Positions 40,608-47,721 of a stretch of 47,721 nucleotides of DNA are shown in pieces. Origin of the DNA: Subtercola sp. (GTDB lineage: Bacteria; Actinomycetota; Actinomycetes; Actinomycetales; Microbacteriaceae); the NCBI GenBank assembly GCA_025463765.1, contig JAODBC010000082.1:1-47721 (forward strand), read 5' to 3'. The stretch's first letter is position 1. Each line of letters opens with the position of its first letter. Below the pieces are notes generated by a model that saw only the letters and a program-made list of their open reading frames with translations, was not told the origin of the DNA and did not search any database. The translations under genes were made by a program, and so were the position numbers.

Positions 40608-43296
40608 CGCGTCCGTCTCGTTCGTCGTCTGCGGCGGGGTGGTCGGTCGCGGGCTCGGAGGTGGGGTGCTTCGTGTCACCGGGGTCGCGAACATCCACTC
40701 GCCCGGAGGCATTCGTCTCGCCCACAGCGTCACCGGGAGTGATACCGGCCGCCGCGGCCCGCCGCGCCCGCCGCCGCTTCAGCACCTGCCGCACCACGCC
40801 GAACGCCAGCAGCAGCACCGCGAGAATGCCGATCACGAGGGTTCCGATGCCCTCCCAGTCGGCGCTCACGTTGATCTGCAGAGGCTCGGCCTGGCTCACC
40901 AGCACGCCGTTCTTGTTGTAGAGCTGCAGCCCCAGTTCGACCTGACCGGTCGCAACGGCTGCCTTCACCGGAACCTTCGCCGTTTTCTGCGAGTGCGCCT
41001 CGATGGTCACGTCGATGCTGCTCGGCTCCACCACGAGCCGCCCGTTCGAGGCTGTCACCTGCAGTGTGACGGTGACCGCCTGGTCGAGGTCGTTGCTGAT
41101 CGGCACGGGTACATCGCCGTTGGTCGCAAGCAGGTTCACCGTGCTGCCGTCGACGATCTGAACCGATGTGAGAGTGGCGTTCGAAGCCTTGTCGTACGCC
41201 GTGATGGCGGCCGACGCTCCGTCGCTGTCGGCAAGCCACGACTGCGCGAGCACGGCCAGCAGGCTCGCCCGCTGCTTGCCCGTGATGAGCTCGGGCTGGT
41301 CGATCACCGGGGCGAAATCGCTCACCTGGTGCTCGGAGCCGAGCATCGACGACACCGCGGCGACTCGCGCGGGGGCCTCGGGGCTGTCGACCAGCGTGAC
41401 CCCAGCCGTCTGCGCTGCGGTGAGCACATCGCCGAGCGGAACCTCGGCCGCCCACGGCAGCGTCTCGACGGTGTCGAGCGTGTGGGTGACGGCGAAGGCC
41501 GATGACGGAGCCGATCGTCCGAGGCTCGCAACGAGCGCCGGGGCGGTGCCGCCGGCCTGTGCGGTGATGATGGCCAGTTCGGCCGAGACCTCGGCCAGGG
41601 CCGCATCACGAGGGGCCTGGGTCGGCGCGCCCACGGCGTTCTGCAGGGCATCCGTCAGCTGCGCGTCGGCCACGATCACGTTTGACGAGCCGATGGTGGC
41701 CGGCGCATTCGGCGTCGCGCCGGCTTCAGGCGTGCTCACGTTCGTCGAGCTCAGGATGCTCGTGCCGAGCCCGCTGGCGGCGAAGTACTCGAGGTCGCCG
41801 GTGCTCACCGTGCCCGAGGCGGGCCAGGCGATGTCGGTGCGGGTGTAGTTCCACGCGGTGAGGTCGGTGAAGGTCGGCAGCGCTCCTGCCGCGGGAGTGG
41901 GCGTCGCGGTGGGAGTGGGGGTGGCTGCGCCCGCCGAACCCGCCGAACCCGCTGCCCCCGCCGGAGCGAGCGGATCGATCGAGCTCACCTGCCCGGGCAG
42001 CGCGAACGGATCGGGCGACGGCAGCGTCTGAAAGTTCGTCTGACTCAGCGCGTAGTCGAACGAGGTCGGCGTGAGCAGGGCTGGGGAACCGGCAGCCCGC
42101 TGAACCGCGAGATCGGCATCGGCGTAGGCGAGCTCGAATGTCGGATTCGGCGCCGCCGCCAGCTTCGCCAGCCAGTTCAGCGCCGACTGCGGCGCGGCGG
42201 TGCCGAGCACCCTAATCGACACGATGATGAGGGGGTCGATGGCGAGCGTGACCGGTCGCCCGATCACCCCATCGAGCTTCGTGGTGAGCACTCCGTCGGG
42301 TGCGGTGTCGGCGGCGAGCTGCGTCGCACTGAGCAGCCCGGAGGTCAGCGGAGCCACCGTCAGCGGCATGATCAGCCCGATGGTCGCCGCAGTGGCGGGC
42401 GCGCCGACCGACCAGGTCACGACGCTCGTGCTCCACACGCCGCTCGCCAGCGTGTCGGCCCCCAGGGCTAATCCGGTGCCGGTCGCGGAGGCCGAAGCGA
42501 GAGCTTCGATTCCGTACGCGCCCCAGGCGCCGAGCGCGAGCTGCGCGGCCGGAATGGATGCTCGCAGCGTCGCCGTCGTACCAGGCGCGATCGCGGGGCT
42601 GACGACCTCGACGGCCACGGTGTTGGCGCCTTGCACGGGCGCAGGCGCGGGTACCGCTGCCGCTGCCGCCTCAGACGCCTCGCCCGCACCGCTCGCCGTT
42701 GCTGCCGCGGATGTTGCGGCCTCGGATGGTGCGACCTCGGATGTTGCGGCCGCGGCAGGTGTGGCCGCCGCCGGAGTGCTCGTGTCGCCGCCCGAGGCCG
42801 CGCCGCTCTCGCCGCCGTCGCCAGTCTCGCCGGTCTCGCCGGTCGTGTCCGAACCGAGCCACGTCGACAGCTCCGCGCGCGTGGAGAGCTGGGTGCGATC
42901 GAGCCACACGTGCACGATCGTGGCAGGCACCACCTCAGCGGTGCTGTTGCTCAGTGTGACAGTCAGGCCGAGGTCTTGGCCGGCCGCGAGCGTGCCTCCG
43001 TTGTCGGGAGCAAGCGCAAGCGTGAGTGCCCCGGGAGTGGCCGCTTCCGTGCTACCGGGCGTCGGCGTAGGGGTCGTAGCGGCGTTCGCGGCGAGTGGGG
43101 AGCCGAGCATCCCGAGCAGCATGACGATGAGCGCCACAACGGTGATCGCGCTCGCCCTAAGTCGTCTCGTGCCGCGCACTAATGCTGCGGAGGTGGCTGC
43201 CCCACGTGGTTGCGGTCGTGCGATTCCACCCGCCACGATCGGCCAGAACGGATGTTCGGGGCCGCGGCCGGCGCCCGAATTTCCCGACCGCTCCAT
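40600..43296 (-). CDS. DUF6049-family membrane-anchored extracytoplasmic protein (Rv3909-like position)
   Basis: An 898-residue protein. A signal anchor/signal peptide lies at about residues 48-75 (ASAITVVALIVMLLGMLGSPL). A large exported region has Thr/Ala/Ser-rich linkers (about 170-235 and 425-450), and a C-terminal helix is at about 820-845 (LVIGILAVLLLAFGVV) followed by an Arg-rich cytosolic tail. The gene pair with murJ is conserved in actinobacteria, so a role in peptidoglycan precursor handling is plausible but unproven. ATG 43296 lies seven bases after TACAAT, which settles the start against an Arg-rich in-frame extension to 43578. About 20 residues near the C-terminus are Asp/Arg-rich. 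Confidence 0.85.
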   Translation of the reverse strand: MERSGNSGAGRGPEHPFWPIVAGGIARPQPRGAATSAALVRGTRRLRASAITVVALIVMLLGMLGSPLAANAATTPTPTPGSTEAATPGALTLALAPDNGGTLAAGQDLGLTVTLSNSTAEVVPATIVHVWLDRTQLSTRAELSTWLGSDTTGETGETGDGGESGAASGGDTSTPAAATPAAAATSEVAPSEAATSAAATASGAGEASEAAAAAVPAPAPVQGANTVAVEVVSPAIAPGTTATLRASIPAAQLALGAWGAYGIEALASASATGTGLALGADTLASGVWSTSVVTWSVGAPATAATIGLIMPLTVAPLTSGLLSATQLAADTAPDGVLTTKLDGVIGRPVTLAIDPLIIVSIRVLGTAAPQSALNWLAKLAAAPNPTFELAYADADLAVQRAAGSPALLTPTSFDYALSQTNFQTLPSPDPFALPGQVSSIDPLAPAGAAGSAGSAGAATPTPTATPTPAAGALPTFTDLTAWNYTRTDIAWPASGTVSTGDLEYFAASGLGTSILSSTNVSTPEAGATPNAPATIGSSNVIVADAQLTDALQNAVGAPTQAPRDAALAEVSAELAIITAQAGGTAPALVASLGRSAPSSAFAVTHTLDTVETLPWAAEVPLGDVLTAAQTAGVTLVDSPEAPARVAAVSSMLGSEHQVSDFAPVIDQPELITGKQRASLLAVLAQSWLADSDGASAAITAYDKASNATLTSVQIVDGSTVNLLATNGDVPVPISNDLDQAVTVTLQVTASNGRLVVEPSSIDVTIEAHSQKTAKVPVKAAVATGQVELGLQLYNKNGVLVSQAEPLQINVSADWEGIGTLVIGILAVLLLAFGVVRQVLKRRRARRAAAAGITPGDAVGETNASGRVDVRDPGDTKHPTSEPATDHPAADDERDGRDG

Positions 43297-43303
43297 ACTT
43301 GCG

Positions 43304-43309
43304 ATTGTA
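43304..43309 (-). promoter_or_regulatory. -10 element TACAAT of the DUF6049-murJ operon
   Basis: Minus-strand TACAAT lies seven bases before the ATG at 43296. The 260-base spacer to pcnA shows nothing else clear. Confidence 0.6.
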
Positions 43310-43544
43310 AGGGCACCCGCCTGTGAAGCCGGATTGCGCTCGCGCCGCGCCCGCGTGGTCGGCGGAACGCGGCGACCGCGCTCGTCGCGTTCCGCGTCGG
43401 TAGCGGCCAATGCGTCGGATCGGGCATCCAGTCGCACTGTGCGCCGTCCCCACCAGGCCCCTCCACCCACCGCACGCGGTGCCTGGAGCCTCCGGCCGGC
43501 GTGGGCCCAGCGGCGGCGGCGCACTAATAAACACGGGGCTGCCG

Positions 43545-43550
43545 TAAAGT
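43545..43550 (+). promoter_or_regulatory. -10 element TAAAGT, leaderless start of pcnA
   Basis: TAAAGT ends six bases before the GTG at 43557. Confidence 0.6.
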
Positions 43551-43556
43551 AACGGG

Positions 43557-44987
43557 GTGCGTTCGGTAGTGGAATCAATGAAGGCCCTGGCCGACCTCGC
43601 GGCCCAGCCGCCGGTCTCTGCGGTGGCGCGCGCGTTCGCCGCCGCCGGGCATGAGCTCGCCCTCGTCGGGGGGCCCGTGCGCGACGCGTTTCTCGGCCGG
43701 CCCGTGCACGATCTCGACCTCACCACCGATGCCACGCCCGATCAGATTCTGAAGATCATCGCTCCCCTCGCCGACGCCCACTGGGATATCGGCCGGGCCT
43801 ACGGCACCATCGGCGCGCGCATCGGCGGCGAGACCGTCGAGATCACCACGTACCGTTCCGACGTGTACGACCAGGTCACTCGTAAGCCCTCGGTCGAGTT
43901 CGGCACCTCACTCGAGGCCGATCTGCTGCGCCGCGACTTCACCGTGAACGCTCTCGCACTCAAGCTGCCCGAGCTCGTGCTCGTCGACCCCTCTGGCGGC
44001 ATGGATGATCTGCTCACCGGCACCCTGAGAACCCCTTCTACCCCTGAGGTCTCGTTCGGCGACGACCCCCTGCGCATGCTGCGGGCCGTGCGCTTCACCG
44101 CTCAGCTCGGCTTCGAGGTCGACGACGAAACCCGTGCGGCCCTGACCGACATGGCCGAGCGAATCACCATCATCTCGGCCGAGCGCGTGAACGAAGAGCT
44201 GAGCAAACTGCTGCGCTCGCCGTCGCCCCGTCGCGGAATCGAGCTTCTCGTCGACTCCGGTCTGGCCGAATACGTGCTGCCCGAGATTCCCGCGCTGCGC
44301 CTCGAAACCGACGAGCACCACCACCACAAAGACGTCTATCAGCACAGCCTCACCGTGCTCGAACAGGCCATCGACCTCGAGAACGAGCGCCACCCGGGCG
44401 ACGCTCCTGACCTCACCCTGCGACTTGCCGCTCTGCTGCACGACATCGGAAAACCCGCCACCCGCAAGCTCGAGCCCGGCGGAGTGGTGTCGTTCTACCA
44501 CCACGATCTCGTCGGAGCGAAGCTCGCCAAGAAGCGCCTGCGCGCCCTCCGTTATGACAACGACACCATCGCCGACGTGTCGCGCCTCATCGAACTGCAC
44601 CTGCGCTTCTTCGGCTACACAGACGGTGCCTGGACCGACTCCGCCGTGCGCCGCTACGTTCGCGACGCCGGCCCGCTGCTCGAGCGACTGCACATCTTGG
44701 TGCGAGCCGACGTCACCACTCGTAACCGCCGCAAGGCCGACCATCTCTCCTTCGCCTACGACGACCTCGAAGACCGCATCGCTCAACTCGCCGAGCAAGA
44801 AGAACTCGACTCGACCAGACCCGATCTCGACGGAGAACAGATCATGAGCATCCTGAACCTGAAGCCCTCCCGCGAGGTCGGTGAGGCCTACACGTTCTTG
44901 CTCGAACTGCGCCTCGAAGAGGGCCCCCTTGGCGAGGAGGAGGCCACTCGCCGCCTGCTCGCCTGGTGGTCAGCGCGCTCGCACTGA
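43557..44987 (+). CDS. pcnA: CCA-adding tRNA nucleotidyltransferase
   Basis: A 476-residue class II nucleotidyltransferase adding or repairing the tRNA 3' CCA. The head domain has LVGGPVRDAFLGRPVHDLDLTT (residues about 37-58, with the catalytic DxD), then LRRDFTVNALA and FGDDPLRMLRAVRFTAQLGF. An HD phosphohydrolase domain follows (HHHHKDVYQHSLTVLE, LAALLHDIGKP), typical of the actinobacterial form. The GTG start follows TAAAGT at leaderless spacing. The gene is divergent from the DUF6049-murJ operon, a conserved actinobacterial arrangement often found near the origin of replication. Confidence 0.95.
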   Translation: MRSVVESMKALADLAAQPPVSAVARAFAAAGHELALVGGPVRDAFLGRPVHDLDLTTDATPDQILKIIAPLADAHWDIGRAYGTIGARIGGETVEITTYRSDVYDQVTRKPSVEFGTSLEADLLRRDFTVNALALKLPELVLVDPSGGMDDLLTGTLRTPSTPEVSFGDDPLRMLRAVRFTAQLGFEVDDETRAALTDMAERITIISAERVNEELSKLLRSPSPRRGIELLVDSGLAEYVLPEIPALRLETDEHHHHKDVYQHSLTVLEQAIDLENERHPGDAPDLTLRLAALLHDIGKPATRKLEPGGVVSFYHHDLVGAKLAKKRLRALRYDNDTIADVSRLIELHLRFFGYTDGAWTDSAVRRYVRDAGPLLERLHILVRADVTTRNRRKADHLSFAYDDLEDRIAQLAEQEELDSTRPDLDGEQIMSILNLKPSREVGEAYTFLLELRLEEGPLGEEEATRRLLAWWSARSH

Positions 44988-45092
44988 CGAATCCACTGTC
45001 GAAGTCGCGTAATGAACGTCGTCCTTCGAACTCTCGTTTTATGAACATCGTGTTCGACTCTGCTGAGTTCGGAATGAAAGATCGACCCGTTT

Positions 45093-47721
45093 ATGAAGCG
45101 TCTTCTCGTGTGCGCGCCCATCGTTGGCGCGCTCATCTTGGCTGGTGGTGCCGCCGCGGCTACTGCTGCTCCGGCGCCGCTGACTCCGCCCAGCTTTCGT
45201 GCAGCATTCGAATCGAGCGGGCCCACGTTGACCGCAGAGGGAATGGCTCAGTCGTATTCAGGTGACGGGCAGTTCACGGTCTTCGAGTCAGATCAAGATC
45301 TGACTCCCGACGCAGTGGGCACCCAGCGGCACGTATATCGGCAGAGTGCCGCAGACGGCTCCCTCGTGCTGGTCTCGAAACAGCTGCGCACCCCGACCCC
45401 GGGCGGCTCGTCTTACGGCGCGTCCATTTCGTTCGACGGCAGATGGGTGGCATTCCAGACCACCGACGGAAGCGTCTTCAGCGAAGACCCGACGCCCGTC
45501 GGTTCGCTTCAGATCGCTCTCGTCGACATGTCGTCGGGAGGGGTCACCTTGGTCTCTGCTCCGAAAGGAACCGTACCGACGCCACCCGCGGCCGCCGATG
45601 GCACAGACCTCGATGCGGCCCTCCCTGTCAACGAAAACGCCATGGTTTCGTCAGACGGCAGTCACGTCGTCTTCTCGTCGAGCCAGCCCGGCATGAGCAA
45701 CAAGGGGGCCCCGACCGGCACGACACTCGCCGTGGAGCAGTTCGATCGCCGCACAGGCGACATCACCAATGTGTCGAGCGGGGTCAACGCCACGTCGGGC
45801 GCCGCCGAGACCGCGAACGGCACGAGCGATGAGGCTGCGGTCTCGTCTGACGGGCGGTATGTCGCGTACAGTTCCGCCGCCACCGACCTCGGGGTGGCGG
45901 CCACCGACTCGCCCTCTCCCGACGCTGCAGATCCGAGAAGCTATGTGTATCGCTGGGATGCCCAGACAGGAAAGAGCATGCTGATCAGCCAGGCGTCGAG
46001 CGATTCGGCGACCGGCACGACGGCGATCGACGACAGTTCTTATGGGCCTTCGATTTCATACGACGGGTCGAGGGTCGGGTTTATTTCGGGTGGCACGAAC
46101 CTTCTCGATGCGACGGACTACCCGAAGAGTGCAAATCACATGACCGACGCGTATGTGCGAGACCTGACCGACCCGAGCACCGATGTGACCCATCGTGTCT
46201 CGCTCGTCATGGTCGACGAAGCGCAGCCGTCGACTCCCGATTCGCACGGATTCAACCCCTCGGTGACGCGCACCAGGCGGTGGTTCGAGCCATGGGTCTC
46301 CACGACGCGAATCAGTCTGTCTGGTGACGGTCGCAGTGCGGTGCTGACCTCGATGTCACCGTTGGCTGAGATTCACGGTGACTGCGTCGGCTGCCAGACC
46401 TTCGACGACAGCAACAGCGCCCTCGACGTCTTCGATGTCTTGCTGACACCGGATGCCCGGCCAGAGTACGTGCAGCCGATCTCGGTGAAACGAACGAACC
46501 AAGACCCGCTGAACCCGACCGTGCAGGTGATGCTCCGGCAGTCCACGACCGGCGACGGAGATTCCAGTGCCGACGGAAGAACTCCCGTCTCGGCCGACGG
46601 CACACTGGTCGCCTACGCTTCGCAGGCGGGAGATCTGCGCGGCTTCACCTCGATCAAGCAGATTCAGCTCGGTGGGCCACCGGCGTTTCTCACACCGGCG
46701 TGGCTGCCGATCTACACCGATGGTGGTGAACCAGACGGATTCGGTGGCGCCGTGCGAACCTTCACGACGGCCGCCGACGCGTTCAACCTGCACCTCTACG
46801 TCTCCCCGCAGACTCAGGCGAAATTCGCCGCGCACCCGTTCGTTCCCGTTGAGTACGAAACGCGCCTGATTCCCCTTCCGACCCTGACGGCCGCCCCGAT
46901 CCACAGCGCGACAGCGACAAGCTTTCTCAGCCCTGCAACGATTTCGCCGGGAACGTCGAACATCGTCTACGGCCTCACCGTACGAGCCGGTTCCACCGGC
47001 TCCGCAGAAGTCGTCATCGACTTCGATCAGCTTTCGTTGACAGCGGAGACGAGCATCCCGGCAGGGTGGGTTCGAGCCCCGAGCGACACGGCCGGCACGG
47101 TGACGTACACCGACACCCTGCTGAATGCTGGCGACCTGTCGACGTTCTCGTTGCGCCTCACGAACACCAACACCGATCTGAACGCCACGTCGGCATCGGT
47201 CACGGCTTCGGTGAACGGGATCTTCACCACCTCGACGGCCTCGATCGACATCAAGCCGAAGCCGGCGGCGTGCGTCACTCCCGCAGACTCGATGACGGCG
47301 ATCGCCGGAAACTCGACGGCGCTGCTCGAGGTTCAGTGCACCGCTTCGGCCAGGTCGACTCTCGCAGCCCACGCCGATCATGGGTCGGTTGCGGTCAGCG
47401 CCTCGGGAACCTTCACGTACACCCCGAACGTCGACTATCACGGGCCCGACACCATCCAGGTCGCGAGTGTCGATGCGTACCTGCGCTCCAGCACGCCGAC
47501 CCTCATTCCCCTGACCGTCGCTGCTCGGCCCGTCGCAACCGACGACTCGTATTCGACCGCGGTCGGCGCGACTCTCGCCGTCGCCGCGTCTGCTGGTGCG
47601 TTGAGCAATGATGTGCTCTCCACCGATCCCAGCCAGTGGCAGATCCAGCAGGGTTACCCGCCGCCGAACGGCACGCTGGTGATGGATGACCACACCGGAG
47701 CCTTCACCTTCACCCCGGCAC
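45093..47721 (+). CDS. Secreted PD40 beta-propeller and cadherin-like surface protein, C-terminus beyond window edge
   Basis: The first 876 codons are visible with no stop. The signal peptide is MKRLLVCAPIVGALILAGG through about residue 26. Residues about 45-520 carry seven blade motifs of the TolB/PD40 kind (YSGDGQFTVFESD, ISFDGRWVAFQTTD, VSSDGSHVVFSS, VSSDGRYVAYSS, ISYDGSRVGFISGG, LSGDGRSAVLTS, VSADGTLVAYAS), enough for a seven-bladed propeller. About 620-720 is a beta domain resembling a CARDB/DUF11 repeat. From about 735 begin cadherin-like tandem domains (GTFTYTPNVDYHGPDTIQV, ATDDSYSTAVGATL, LSNDV), a hallmark of large surface adhesins. The ATG at 45093 begins the signal peptide; GAAAG lies about 14 bases upstream, so the ribosome-binding site is poor. 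Confidence 0.82.
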   Translation, partial: MKRLLVCAPIVGALILAGGAAAATAAPAPLTPPSFRAAFESSGPTLTAEGMAQSYSGDGQFTVFESDQDLTPDAVGTQRHVYRQSAADGSLVLVSKQLRTPTPGGSSYGASISFDGRWVAFQTTDGSVFSEDPTPVGSLQIALVDMSSGGVTLVSAPKGTVPTPPAAADGTDLDAALPVNENAMVSSDGSHVVFSSSQPGMSNKGAPTGTTLAVEQFDRRTGDITNVSSGVNATSGAAETANGTSDEAAVSSDGRYVAYSSAATDLGVAATDSPSPDAADPRSYVYRWDAQTGKSMLISQASSDSATGTTAIDDSSYGPSISYDGSRVGFISGGTNLLDATDYPKSANHMTDAYVRDLTDPSTDVTHRVSLVMVDEAQPSTPDSHGFNPSVTRTRRWFEPWVSTTRISLSGDGRSAVLTSMSPLAEIHGDCVGCQTFDDSNSALDVFDVLLTPDARPEYVQPISVKRTNQDPLNPTVQVMLRQSTTGDGDSSADGRTPVSADGTLVAYASQAGDLRGFTSIKQIQLGGPPAFLTPAWLPIYTDGGEPDGFGGAVRTFTTAADAFNLHLYVSPQTQAKFAAHPFVPVEYETRLIPLPTLTAAPIHSATATSFLSPATISPGTSNIVYGLTVRAGSTGSAEVVIDFDQLSLTAETSIPAGWVRAPSDTAGTVTYTDTLLNAGDLSTFSLRLTNTNTDLNATSASVTASVNGIFTTSTASIDIKPKPAACVTPADSMTAIAGNSTALLEVQCTASARSTLAAHADHGSVAVSASGTFTYTPNVDYHGPDTIQVASVDAYLRSSTPTLIPLTVAARPVATDDSYSTAVGATLAVAASAGALSNDVLSTDPSQWQIQQGYPPPNGTLVMDDHTGAFTFTPA

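Noticed and set aside
43297..43578. N-terminal extension of the DUF6049 protein
   Set aside because: The added 94 residues are Arg/Pro-rich and overlap the pcnA start; TACAAT seven bases before ATG 43296 supports the shorter form.
46356..47693. 445-codon open frame on the minus strand opposite the surface protein
   Set aside because: The + strand frame shows a signal peptide, seven propeller motifs and cadherin-like domains; the opposite frame is Arg-rich without motifs.
1..47721. tRNA, rRNA, riboswitch or insertion sequence
   Set aside because: Intergenic stretches were read on both strands; no cloverleaf, conserved RNA motif, transposase or terminal inverted repeats with target duplication were seen.

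Overview
The window is high-G+C DNA with dense genes, many GTG starts, an HspR/HAIR-controlled dnaK operon, an MptB-type mannosyltransferase, the pcnA / DUF6049 / murJ group and a crtE-B-I-Ye-Yf-Eb cluster for C50 carotenoids. Together these point to an actinobacterium, most likely of the family Microbacteriaceae. The genus cannot be fixed from the sequence alone. No rRNA, tRNA, CRISPR array, insertion sequence or prophage was seen, and the window reads as chromosomal core with some accessory genes.

Layout. 1-3575: a hydantoinase/oxoprolinase-type gene (cut by the left edge) and a small monooxygenase-like gene read leftward, divergent from two overlapping XRE-cupin regulators. 3892-8597: bifunctional proline oxidase PutA, divergent from a LysR regulator that carries a low-complexity insert. 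9178-13659: a Tat-exported FAD lipoprotein oxidase, dCTP deaminase, a membrane-anchored Ser/Gly-rich protein and a HAD phosphatase. 13640-19902: idi on the minus strand, then the six-gene carotenoid operon, whose genes all overlap. This set makes isopentenyl/dimethylallyl-PP, GGPP, phytoene and lycopene, then elongates and cyclises lycopene to a C50 pigment. 19912-21244: an MFS-type transporter broken by a one-base frameshift. 21289-30543: the heat-shock block dnaK-grpE-dnaJ-hspR and clpB, with three HAIR operators, separated by a HAD-like gene and mptB. Its DnaJ has no zinc finger and its ClpB has no N-domain.

30815-36723: nitroreductase, threonine aldolase, a SMI1/HEAT-repeat protein with a candidate leader peptide, a small membrane peptide, an NTF2-like protein, a truncated SRPBCC fragment, a TraR/DksA zinc-finger protein and a phosphomannomutase-like HAD protein. 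36724-37485: a gene-poor gap holding a strong inverted repeat. 37486-47721: an AlkD-like protein with a GGGMAD repeat tract, murJ, a DUF6049 membrane protein, divergent pcnA (CCA-adding enzyme), and a large secreted beta-propeller / cadherin-like protein that runs off the right edge.

Three themes recur. First, about fifteen starts sit 6 or 7 bases after a -10-like hexamer and lack a Shine-Dalgarno, so they are probably translated from leaderless mRNAs. This rule was used to choose starts. Second, short G+C-rich tandem repeats with unit lengths of 7, 14, 17, 18, 21 and 38 bases sit at the 3' ends of many genes, and low-complexity inserts lie inside three otherwise conserved proteins. Third, the octamer GGGCATCC/GGATGCCC is strongly over-represented.
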